DNA of 64,000 bases from an uncultured Clostridia bacterium. GTDB lineage: Bacteria; Bacillota; Clostridia; TANB77; CAG-508. The translations under genes and the position numbers were made by a program. The stretch covers positions 1-64,000 of the forward strand of contig CAPXSA010000028.1 in NCBI GenBank assembly GCA_948735595.1. Reading direction: 5' to 3'. The notes beneath the pieces are model-generated. The model saw nothing but the letters and a program-made list of their open reading frames with translations. It did not search any database and had not been told where the DNA came from. Shown here piece by piece: positions 56,060 through 64,000 of this stretch (the stretch's first letter is position 1; every line of letters begins with the position of its first letter).

Positions 56060-58531
56060 TTATTCCTGTATTTGCTCTGAAATGTCATTTTCTTCTGGAT
56101 TAATGGTTTCAATACTAACAACTCTTCCTTCATTTGTTCTCATTAAAGTAACCCCCTGTGTTGCTCTTCCTAAGATGCTAATATCTTTTACACGTAGCCT
56201 AATAATGGTTCCATTTTCAGTAATAAGCATAACATCTTCATTGTCAGTTGCTACACGAATACCTACGATATTTCCTGTTTTTGGTGTGATCTTGTATGTC
56301 ATTACACCTTTTCCACCTCTAGTTTGTACTCTGTATTCTTCTAATTCAGTTCTCTTGCCAAATCCATTTTCAGTAATAGCAAGTAATGTAGCATTTGTAT
56401 TTCCTTCAATAATAGATTCCATTCCAATCACGAAATCATCATCATTTAAGCGTATTCCAATAACACCTTGTGCTGTTCTTCCCATTGGTCTTACATCTTT
56501 TTCACTAAAAGTAATACAAATTCCTTGACTTGTTACTAAAACAACATTGTCTTGTCCATCTGTTAAACGAACATCGATTAATTCGTCATCTTCTCTTAAA
56601 GTGATAGATAAAAGTCCAGTTTTTCTACTAGAGTCATATTCATTTAATGGTGTCTTTTTAATAAAGCCTTGTTTTGTTCCCATTAACAAATATTTTCCAT
56701 CTGCAAAATTAGAAATTGGAATTACCGCTGAAATTTTCTCTCCTGCGTCAAGTCTTAATAAATTAACAATTGCAGTACCTTTTGCTGTTCTTCCTGCTTC
56801 TGGAATTTCATAACCTCTTAAACGATATAGTTTTCCTTTATTACTAAAGAATAGTAGTGTATCATGAGTAGATGCTGTAAAGATTTGCTTTACAAAGTCA
56901 TTTTCTCTTGTTGCTAGTCCTGTAATTCCTTTTCCTCCACGGTTTTGGCTCTTATAAGTATCTACTGGCATTCTTTTTACATATCCAAAATGTGTTAAAG
57001 TAATAACAGTCTGCTCTTCTTTTACTAAATCTTCAATATCGATTTCGCCTTCTGCTGCAACAATTTTTGTTTTTCTTTCATTTCCATATTTTTGTCTAAT
57101 TTCAAGTAGTTCTTCCTTGATAACATCATAAAGTAACTTCTCACTAGATAAGATCTCTCTTAAATGTGCAATCAATTTCATTAATTCGTTATATTCTTCA
57201 TCAATTTTTTCTCTTTGTAAGCCTGATAATGTTTTTAATCTCATATCTAGAATAGACTGTGCTTGAATGTCAGAAAGTTTAAATCTTTCCATTAATCTTT
57301 CTTTCGCATCATCATATGAATTACGGATAATTTCAATTACTTCATCAATATTGTCTAATGCAATTTTTAATCCTTCTAAAATATGTGCTCTAGCTAATGC
57401 TTTATCTAATTCAAATTGAGTTCTACGAAGGATAACCGTTTTTCTGTGATCAATATAGTGGTCTAAACACTGTCTCAATGTTAAAATCTTTGGTTCTCCA
57501 TTTACTAAAGCAAGTGTGATAATTCCAAAAGTATCTTGTAATTGTGTATGCTTATATAGTTGATTTAAAATAACTTGTGCATTCACATCTCTTTTTAATT
57601 CAATTACAATTCTTACTTTTGACTCTCTATCTGACTCATCTCTAATTTCAGAAATACCTTCTATCCTTTTTTCTTTTGCCAAGTTAGCCATATTCTCAAT
57701 TAATTTTGCTTTATTTACTTGGTATGGAAGAGAATTTACAATAATTCTTTGTTTATTATTGCTCATTTCTTCAATTTCACATTCGCCGCGAACTGTAATC
57801 TTTCCTCTTCCTGTTGTATAAGCTTGTCTTATTCCTTCTAAACCTAAGATAATGCCTTCTGTTGGAAAGTCTGGTCCTTTGATTACTTCCATTAATTGTT
57901 CATCTGTTACATCATCTTCGTCAATAATTTTAATAATTCCATCAATGACCTCTGTTAAGTTATGTGGTGGAATATTTGTTGCCATTCCTACTGCAATTCC
58001 TGAAGAACCATTAATTAATAAAGTAGGTATTTTAGAAGGAAGTACTGTTGGCTCTTGTAAACGATCATCATAGTTTGGCATAAAATCTACTGTATTTTTC
58101 TCAATATCAGTAAGCATGGTTTCTGCAATTTTTGCCATTCTCGCTTCTGTGTACCTCATAGCTGCTGCTGGGTCACCATCAATAGAACCAAAGTTACCAT
58201 GTCCATCAATTAAAGGATATCTTTGAGTAAAGTCTTGTGCTAATCTAACCATTGCATCATATACTGAAGCATCTCCGTGTGGGTGATATCTACCCAAAAC
58301 AGAACCTACTGTGTTAGCACATTTTCTATATGGCTTGTCAGAGGTAATTCCATCTTCATACATAGCATATAAAATTCTTCTATGTACTGGTTTTAAACCA
58401 TCTCTTACATCTGGAAGCGCTCTTGCTACAATAACGCTCATAGCATAATCAATATAGGCTGTGCGCATTTCTTTTTCAATGTCACGCTCTATAATTTTTC
58501 CGTCGTTTCTTTTTTCGTTATTTTCGTCCAT
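56060..58531 (-). CDS. gyrA: DNA gyrase subunit A
   Basis: 823 residues, full length. Catalytic Tyr127 in AMRYTEARM, GyrA box QNRGGKG (distinguishing it from ParC), and six beta-pinwheel blades after residue about 500. The quinolone region reads HPHGDASVYDAMV: Ala88 stands where E. coli has Ser83, while Asp92 (E. coli Asp87) is kept. It introduces negative supercoils with GyrB, which is not in this window. It stands alone, convergent with dnaC. The 369 bases beyond its start hold no gene, only two short hairpins (58731-58765). Confidence 0.97.
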   Translation of the reverse strand: MDENNEKRNDGKIIERDIEKEMRTAYIDYAMSVIVARALPDVRDGLKPVHRRILYAMYEDGITSDKPYRKCANTVGSVLGRYHPHGDASVYDAMVRLAQDFTQRYPLIDGHGNFGSIDGDPAAAMRYTEARMAKIAETMLTDIEKNTVDFMPNYDDRLQEPTVLPSKIPTLLINGSSGIAVGMATNIPPHNLTEVIDGIIKIIDEDDVTDEQLMEVIKGPDFPTEGIILGLEGIRQAYTTGRGKITVRGECEIEEMSNNKQRIIVNSLPYQVNKAKLIENMANLAKEKRIEGISEIRDESDRESKVRIVIELKRDVNAQVILNQLYKHTQLQDTFGIITLALVNGEPKILTLRQCLDHYIDHRKTVILRRTQFELDKALARAHILEGLKIALDNIDEVIEIIRNSYDDAKERLMERFKLSDIQAQSILDMRLKTLSGLQREKIDEEYNELMKLIAHLREILSSEKLLYDVIKEELLEIRQKYGNERKTKIVAAEGEIDIEDLVKEEQTVITLTHFGYVKRMPVDTYKSQNRGGKGITGLATRENDFVKQIFTASTHDTLLFFSNKGKLYRLRGYEIPEAGRTAKGTAIVNLLRLDAGEKISAVIPISNFADGKYLLMGTKQGFIKKTPLNEYDSSRKTGLLSITLREDDELIDVRLTDGQDNVVLVTSQGICITFSEKDVRPMGRTAQGVIGIRLNDDDFVIGMESIIEGNTNATLLAITENGFGKRTELEEYRVQTRGGKGVMTYKITPKTGNIVGIRVATDNEDVMLITENGTIIRLRVKDISILGRATQGVTLMRTNEGRVVSIETINPEENDISEQIQE

Positions 58532-58900
58532 TGTTCTTGTCCTTTCTTCTTAGGAATTTTCTGCTGTGAATGCATTATTTTTCCTATTTTTATTCCATTT
58601 GTATTATACTAAACTAGCAAAAAATATGCAAGCAAAAAACAAGAAAAAAAGCAAGAAAAATCAAGTATTTTCCCTACTTTTTTATTTTGAATTGAAAACT
58701 TATTTTGGATATTTCTATCTCTTAAATGATACTTCAAATATGAAGTATAAACATCTAAATGATGTTATAAATCACATTATTTATATTAGATATAAGTTTT
58801 TAAGTGATAGAAAATATCAATCATAAGCACCTAAAATGAAACGGAATATTTCATTAGAATAAAAATTTATATTTAAATTAAAATAATTTAAATAACACTA

Positions 58901-59644
58901 TTATTTCGTTAATATACCTGCCAGTTCCAATTGTTCTTGTGATAAATTAAAATCTTGTCCATTATTTTTTATGAGCAAGTGTAAATTTTCTATCTGTTTT
59001 GCCTGTTTTATGGTTTGTTCTATTGGTAGTACCTCTTTTAATCTATCTTTTATTTTCTGATACTCTCTTTCCATTCCTTCAAAGTTTTGGGCTTGAAAAT
59101 AATTTCTCCAATTATTTTCATACTTTCCTAACTTCTCAATGCTGTTCAACTGGCTAACAAATTCAGTCTCTATATGATTACTTACATTGTCTAAAATAAC
59201 ATTCTTTCCTTGTCTAATCATACTAGTAACTTCTCTTGGTATCCAACCTTGCTTACTGGTAAAAGAAAGCGCTGTGTCTAAAGCATCAGATATACCATCA
59301 ATAATTCCTCCATTTTTCACTGCATTTTGGGCTTGTGAAACATTTTCAAATTTTCCTGTAAAAATCCCAGTTACACTCTTACCAAGCTCTACTGCGCTGT
59401 CAATTGCTTTGTCAATGCCTTCTTTTAATCCACCTTTAATTAAGCTATTTTTTACATCAATTACTTGGTTTTCTACGAAATCTGGTAATACCCATCGAAG
59501 GCCTAAGTCGACTGCAGTATTAACTACCTTTCCTAATGTTGTATCTAAAAAGTTCTTTTGCTCATTGGCTGTTACCAGTTCCTGCCTATCTTCATTTCTA
59601 CTTTGTTCTAACATATTATTTTTATCCGCTAAGATTTCTTCCAT
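58901..59644 (-). CDS. Unknown soluble protein of the leftward T4SS operon
   Basis: 247 residues, no signal peptide and no clear membrane segment. The middle has amphipathic repeats (GLKEGIDKAIDSAVELGKSV, IIDGISDALDTALSFTSKQG) and the C-terminus is helical. It overlaps the end of the CpaE-like gene by 16 bases, so they are translationally coupled and probably work together. It could be a chaperone, an adaptor or a secreted substrate. No family recognised. Confidence 0.7.
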   Translation of the reverse strand: MEEILADKNNMLEQSRNEDRQELVTANEQKNFLDTTLGKVVNTAVDLGLRWVLPDFVENQVIDVKNSLIKGGLKEGIDKAIDSAVELGKSVTGIFTGKFENVSQAQNAVKNGGIIDGISDALDTALSFTSKQGWIPREVTSMIRQGKNVILDNVSNHIETEFVSQLNSIEKLGKYENNWRNYFQAQNFEGMEREYQKIKDRLKEVLPIEQTIKQAKQIENLHLLIKNNGQDFNLSQEQLELAGILTK

Positions 59645-60921
59645 AAACTTATTACCTTTCTTTCTATTACTTCATTTTTTAATAACCTTTGGAAAACATT
59701 TAAATATTCTTTTTGCAGTTCTTTCTTCAAGTGCCTTGTATCATTTTTATTAATTAACAAATTATACTCGGAATTATTAGAGAGCTTCCCTAAAATAGTA
59801 AACCCTGAAAAAACATTTTTTAGAATAGAACTATCTATTGAATTTTCGTTATATTTATTGAATAAAATATGAAACTCTTTTTGCGGAATTCCCCATTGAT
59901 TAATATAAATATTTAATAATTTTTTTGCTTTTTTAATTTCAAGCAAATTAGGTTCCACCATAAAAATATTGATGTTACTATTTTTCATAATTTCCTTAGT
60001 ATAATCCAAAAAGCATTCTGAAGAAGTATCAATGATAATAACGGTATACTTTTCTTTTAGTTTTGATAAGATGTTCTTTATTTTCACTTTACTAATTTGA
60101 TATTGACCATCAAATAGCAAACTAATTCCTGCAATTAAATCTATTTGGTTATTGATTTTCATAATTAATTCTTCTATTTGTAATGGTTCTAACAAATTAT
60201 TAGATTTTATCTTATTTGCTACCTTTTCTGGATATTTTTTAATTCCTAAAATGGTATGCAAACTATTATTTAACACATCAAAGTCAATAATTAAAATTTT
60301 GCTTTTGTTCTCCATAAAGGCTTTAGCCAAATTAACGCTAAAAATACTTTTACCTACTCCACTTGTCCCGCTTACACAAATTATTTTAGTCTGTTCTTGT
60401 TTACTCGATGTGTCTTCTTTTTTTACCTTCCCTATTGCTAATAATTTTTTATTCTTTATCTTTTCATTTTTTCTTTGCAAAAATTCTCTTATGCCTTTTT
60501 GATTACTTTCTTTTTCTATTACAAATTGCTTTAATTCTTCTAGTTCTCTTTTCAATTGCTTGTTTTCATTCTCTTCCTTTATTAATTCAATAACTTTAAA
60601 AATCTCGATTTGATTATCATAGAAAATGGAATAAATACCTTTGGCATATAAATAGTTTTCTAATTCTTGATTTTTCTTTTCTAAAAATAAAATAATTTGT
60701 ATATTAGGACTATTCTTTTTTATTTTCTCAATTAATTCTTTTAACTCTATTTCTCCTTGTAGTAATTCACTTAAAATCAAAACATCAACTTGTTTCTTTT
60801 CTAAAACTTCTATAATACCTTCTTTATATGGAATATCTTCTGAAACAACTTCCAAAGTATCTTCTTGCTTTAATTTCTGGTTTAAATTCTGATTACCTAT
60901 TGCCGTCATTACTTTTTTCAT
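59629..60921 (-). CDS. CpaE/TadZ-like ATPase (receiver-like + MinD/ParA domain)
   Basis: 430 residues. An atypical receiver-like fold (residues about 20-115, VDVLILSELLQGE, IQIILFLEKKNQE) lacking the phospho-Asp pocket, a coiled linker (120-170), then a MinD/ParA domain with deviant Walker A CVSGTSGVGKSIFSVNLAKA and ILIIDFDVLNNSLH, YTVIIIDTS. This is the CpaE/TadZ architecture, which positions Tad pili at the cell pole. Here it sits in a VirB4 operon. Confidence 0.82.
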   Translation of the reverse strand: MKKVMTAIGNQNLNQKLKQEDTLEVVSEDIPYKEGIIEVLEKKQVDVLILSELLQGEIELKELIEKIKKNSPNIQIILFLEKKNQELENYLYAKGIYSIFYDNQIEIFKVIELIKEENENKQLKRELEELKQFVIEKESNQKGIREFLQRKNEKIKNKKLLAIGKVKKEDTSSKQEQTKIICVSGTSGVGKSIFSVNLAKAFMENKSKILIIDFDVLNNSLHTILGIKKYPEKVANKIKSNNLLEPLQIEELIMKINNQIDLIAGISLLFDGQYQISKVKIKNILSKLKEKYTVIIIDTSSECFLDYTKEIMKNSNINIFMVEPNLLEIKKAKKLLNIYINQWGIPQKEFHILFNKYNENSIDSSILKNVFSGFTILGKLSNNSEYNLLINKNDTRHLKKELQKEYLNVFQRLLKNEVIERKVISLWKKS

Positions 60922-60966
60922 TTCTTTCCCCTTCTTTTACTTCTTTTCTCCTTCCTTTGTTTCTTA

Positions 60967-62769
60967 TTATCTTTTTCCTTGAATAATTGCTTGTTCAAAA
61001 TCTGCTGCTTCTATTTTTGTTAAAATATGCTCTCCACCTATGAACATCAAACATTCTCCTCTTTTTAGTGATTTTATTTCTACTTTCTCTTTCTCCGACA
61101 AATTTGTATATTGCTCTAATACTTTAATGTTTTCTTCCTCTAGTGAGAAGAAAGTTTTTATTTCTGAGTTATTTAAAATACTTTTTCCATAAGTTCCATT
61201 TTCTAAACTAAATAGGTCTGAAATATCTTGTGTAATTGCTACACTACTTCCACCATATTTTCGAATTGTTTTGAAGATTTTATATATAAAACTTGCTACT
61301 TCCTTATTAGAAGTTACACCAATGAGTCTCCATATTTCATCTAGATAAATTGCCTTTTTCTGAGTTCTGTCTTTTTTTATCTTATCCCAAAATAAATCAA
61401 TGAATAAATACATTCCATACTTTAAGTTTTCCTCTCCTAATTCATAAACATCTGCTATAATAAAAGAGTTATCAAGTTCTATATTCGTATAGTGATTAAA
61501 AAATTTTAAGGAACCTTTTACAAAAGGAATTAATTTAATTTGAAATTTTTTGGTTCTTTCTTCCTTTCCTAACAATTCATAAAAATCTTGTAAAATGGGC
61601 ATATCATAGGTACTCTTGAAAATTGGTTTTAAAATCACTTTGTTTTCTTCCTTTTTATACAAAGTATTGTCATCAAAAGTAATTCCTTTTTCTTGATATA
61701 ACTCTATTAGTTTTTCTTCCAAAATTGCCTTTTCTTCTTCGTCCAAATTACCAAAAATCAAATTAAAAAAACCTATTAATTTGCTAATTTTATTGACTAA
61801 ATAACCACTTTCCTCTTCTATGCTTTCTTGTCTAATGTCAAACACATTAATGTAAGTATTAGAACTTGGTCCTAGCTTTAACAAAGTTCCATTAACTGCA
61901 TTACATAGAGCACCATATTCTCTATCAGGGTCAATGACATATTGTTCTATTCCAAGTAAACGATTTCTTAAAATTAATAATTTTGTGTAAAATGACTTTC
62001 CTGCTCCACTTGTTCCAAAAATGCACATATTTGCATTTTTATATTTCTGCGAATTATATCTATCTAGAAATACTAAAGAATTATTATAAATATTAGTACC
62101 TATGAAAATTCCCTCTTCATCAAAAATAGCAGATGAAATAAATGGATAGGTTGCAACTAGCCCACTTGTTAGAATATTCCTCTTTGCTGCTGACTTTAGG
62201 TCTAATGAATTCTGCATAATAGGAAGAGAAGATAAAAAAGCTTGCTCTTGCCTAAAATAGGCCCTTCTCGTTTGCATTCCCTTGCTTTGTAAAATTCCTT
62301 CTAATTTATTTAACAAATATTCTAAATCTTTTATATTACTAGCAAATGTAGTTACATAGATATAAAGAAAATATAATTCTTCATTATTGACTTGCATTTC
62401 TTTTCGAATATATTTTGCGTCATTATAAGTAAATGCTGCAATATCAATATCTTGCCTATTGGGGTTGTTTGTCTTTAAGTCTACACCCACATTTCCAATA
62501 TGATATGTTAAATCGCGAATGGTTTTATAGGTATCTTGTTTTTCATAAAAAATAGAAATATTTAAATTGATGTTGGTGTCAATAATAGATTTTAAAATTA
62601 ATTCTGTTTGCTCTCGAAAATAATTGACAATAATTAAAGTAGAATAATAATTGTTATCGATTTCAATATATTTTGGATTCATTAAATTAATATAGGCGGG
62701 AGCAATTTCATCTTTTTGTGTTATCACTCCACTTAAGAAATCTGTTTTCTGTTTTCGTACTGGCTTCAT
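60967..62769 (-). CDS. VirB4/TraE-like T4SS ATPase
   Basis: 600 residues. Walker A IFGTSGAGKSFYTK (residue about 250), Walker B KKAIYLDEIWRLIG, an R-rich TRKYGGSSVAITQD region and the N-terminal VirB4 domain (TFASNIKDLEYLLNKLEGIL, RRAYFRQEQAFLSSLPI). It energises assembly of the secretion channel from the inner face of the membrane. It begins 77 bases after the upstream small VirB4-N gene. Confidence 0.92.
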   Translation of the reverse strand: MKPVRKQKTDFLSGVITQKDEIAPAYINLMNPKYIEIDNNYYSTLIIVNYFREQTELILKSIIDTNINLNISIFYEKQDTYKTIRDLTYHIGNVGVDLKTNNPNRQDIDIAAFTYNDAKYIRKEMQVNNEELYFLYIYVTTFASNIKDLEYLLNKLEGILQSKGMQTRRAYFRQEQAFLSSLPIMQNSLDLKSAAKRNILTSGLVATYPFISSAIFDEEGIFIGTNIYNNSLVFLDRYNSQKYKNANMCIFGTSGAGKSFYTKLLILRNRLLGIEQYVIDPDREYGALCNAVNGTLLKLGPSSNTYINVFDIRQESIEEESGYLVNKISKLIGFFNLIFGNLDEEEKAILEEKLIELYQEKGITFDDNTLYKKEENKVILKPIFKSTYDMPILQDFYELLGKEERTKKFQIKLIPFVKGSLKFFNHYTNIELDNSFIIADVYELGEENLKYGMYLFIDLFWDKIKKDRTQKKAIYLDEIWRLIGVTSNKEVASFIYKIFKTIRKYGGSSVAITQDISDLFSLENGTYGKSILNNSEIKTFFSLEEENIKVLEQYTNLSEKEKVEIKSLKRGECLMFIGGEHILTKIEAADFEQAIIQGKR

Positions 62770-62846
62770 AAAAGCAATTTGTTTTTGCAGTTCTTCTAAT
62801 ATTTTTAAAATGTTCTCACCTTCTTTTTAGGGGCAATATAGCACTC

Positions 62847-63419
62847 TTAAATTTGACTAAAATAAATTCTTGTATTTAAAAAGGAAAATAAAATAAAAAG
62901 CATTTCTTTTTGCTGATTAAAATCAGTTACGATATTTCCACATCTTGATAGACAGTCTTTTATCTTAAAGTATTTATCATTTAAGTCCTCTATTGCATAT
63001 TCTTCAAATTCTGTTATTTCTCTATTTTCATTTCTGTATTTTAAAATAATATAAAAGTTTTTGGAAGATGACTTTTTGTCATGATTTAAATTTTGAATGT
63101 ACTCTATATATTGTTTAGAAATCTCTTGGATATTTTTATCTTCTTGAATGGAATTTTGATTGACTGCTTGAATGTGCTTACTTAAATCTTCTTTATTACT
63201 TTGAATTAATATTTGAAAATTGAAATTACAAGTTTTTAGAAATAATTTATAGGAATTTAAAATTGCCTCTTTTTCTAATTCTGATTTTAAATTAAAGTTA
63301 ATCGGTTTGATTTTGATAATTTTAATATAGGTGTTGTCTTTTAACTGAATGATTCCGTTTTCTAATATTCTTTGAATAGGAAGCCATTCTTGGACTGATT
63401 TACTTTTTTGATTTTCCAT
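62847..63419 (-). CDS. VirB4 N-terminal-domain-like/TraC-type protein
   Basis: 190 residues after AAAGGAGG. VQEWLPIQRILENGIIQLKDNTYIKIIKIKPINF is the start of TraC/VirB4-N proteins, ending FILFSFLNTRIYFSQI. In Firmicutes systems this short ORF lies between PrgI and VirB4; here it lies 11.7 kb from PrgI on the other strand. Confidence 0.75.
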   Translation of the reverse strand: MENQKSKSVQEWLPIQRILENGIIQLKDNTYIKIIKIKPINFNLKSELEKEAILNSYKLFLKTCNFNFQILIQSNKEDLSKHIQAVNQNSIQEDKNIQEISKQYIEYIQNLNHDKKSSSKNFYIILKYRNENREITEFEEYAIEDLNDKYFKIKDCLSRCGNIVTDFNQQKEMLFILFSFLNTRIYFSQI

Positions 63420-63460
63420 TTTCCTCCTTTACCACTTAAGTTTCTTATTGACTTAATCAC

Positions 63461-63472
63461 TGTTCATGAACA
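63461..63472. repeat. Palindrome TGTTCATGAACA
   Basis: Perfect 12-base palindrome 41 bases upstream of the leftward T4SS operon start; it recurs at 51908-51919. Confidence 0.6.
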
Positions 63473-63582
63473 AATTCTATTTTTATGTTACTCCCATCGT
63501 CAAAAAATGTCAAGAAAAATCGCATGACAAAATTCGACACAAAAACTTACATTTATTGATATGTATACATTTTAGCCATAGA

Positions 63583-63611
63583 AAAAAGTCAAGATATATT
63601 CTTGACTTTTT
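63583..63611 (-). terminator. Terminator of the partial 63620 gene
   Basis: AAAAAGTCAAG and CTTGACTTTTT arms just past the stop codon. Confidence 0.8.
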
Positions 63612-63619
63612 ATCATATT

Positions 63620-64000
63620 TTATATTAAGTCTAAATTTCCGTGAAGAACAACTGGAGAAAATCCTGAAATTTCATCATATAACATTCCTTCTGGAATATC
63701 GTTATATAAATAAATTTTTTTATCTGCCATAAACGCTTCATATAATTCTATAAAAGTTGCTCCTCCAATATAATTTTTCTTTCCATTTTTGTCAAAATTT
63801 AATGTTACAACTGCATCCATACTTTTTATTTTTTCAGCACTCATTTTAAACATTCTTGCCTTAAATTCAGCATGTTCTTTTTCTCCTAAATTCCAAGCTT
63901 CTTGTTCAGCTTCTTCATGTCCATAGCTATTTGGTAAAAATATTTCATGACCTTTTGCTTCTAATCTTTCTTTAATTGGTGGAATATCTTTATAAAAAGC
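63620..64000 (-). CDS. Nucleoside 2-deoxyribosyltransferase-like protein (5' end outside window)
   Basis: At least 126 residues, open to the window edge. AFYKDIPPIKERLEAKGHEI, SAEKIKSMDAVVTLNFDKNG and NYIGGATFIELYEAFMADKK follow the nucleoside 2-deoxyribosyltransferase-like fold, in which GG-T-FE-Y-A is the conserved loop. The Met at 63853 is internal. Role in nucleotide salvage is inferred from the fold only. Confidence 0.75.
   Translation of the reverse strand, partial: AFYKDIPPIKERLEAKGHEIFLPNSYGHEEAEQEAWNLGEKEHAEFKARMFKMSAEKIKSMDAVVTLNFDKNGKKNYIGGATFIELYEAFMADKKIYLYNDIPEGMLYDEISGFSPVVLHGNLDLI

Overview
The window looks like a piece of a low-G+C, Gram-positive (Clostridia-type Firmicutes) chromosome. 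The evidence is A/T-rich codon use, strong AGGAGG-type ribosome binding sites, compact T-tailed terminators, and gene content such as an M18 aminopeptidase, HtrA, Tex, ABC-F, CorA, GyrA, DnaD/DnaC helicase loaders, VanW and DUF1858. A gut commensal is plausible because of the NRPS type and the mobile-element load, but that is inference. No rRNA and no CRISPR array were seen.

Layout. 0-5.7 kb: two small G+C-rich Cys-rich cassettes, an M18 aminopeptidase, two membrane proteins, an M14 peptidase with a late frameshift, tRNA-Pro and tRNA-Arg. 5.7-13.4 kb: a RhuM remnant, then leftward genes for an HD/tandem-CYTH protein, an FAD-Rieske oxidoreductase, HtrA and an acyl-CoA/AMP ligase. 13.5-24.7 kb: an NRPS (C-A-T-C-A-T-R) followed by a 7TM-PAS histidine kinase, a guanylate-kinase-like protein and a response regulator with an HD-GYP domain. 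24.7-30.7 kb: tex, small genes, ABC-F, DUF378, CorA. 30.83-38.31 kb: an integrative element that has split a tRNA-Lys(CTT) gene and carries its own tRNA-Lys(CTT). 38.4-42.2 kb: a second accessory block with a large serine recombinase and an ORF6N protein. 42.3-48.05 kb: a G+C-rich cassette, VanW, an XRE/S24 regulator, a CBM protein, an SDR, three tRNAs and DUF1858. 48.1-51.75 and 58.9-63.4 kb: two halves of a relaxase-less type IV secretion system on opposite strands, enclosing a 2.2 kb pyrimidine-rich desert, dnaD, dnaC and gyrA.

How the genes work together. The divergent acyl ligase, the NRPS with a starter condensation domain and a terminal reductase, and the co-directional kinase look like a small lipopeptide-aldehyde locus. 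Manual reading of the adenylation pockets suggests acyl-Pro-Val-aldehyde. The T4SS halves together encode a coupling protein, pilin, TrbL-like channel protein, PrgI, VirB4 (in two ORFs), a CpaE/TadZ-like ATPase and an unknown protein; inverting the segment between them would restore the usual order.

Most unusual observation: three unrelated genes (M14 peptidase, NRPS, VirD4) are each broken by +1 at the same sequence, ATT CGG followed by TGA or CGA. Skipping the C restores the conserved protein each time. CGG was not found in frame in the long native genes I scanned. This could be CGG-dependent +1 frameshifting or a systematic sequence artefact. Other leads are a two-copy structured 5' leader RNA, a tRNA-replacing mobile element, and a set of compositionally foreign one-gene cassettes.
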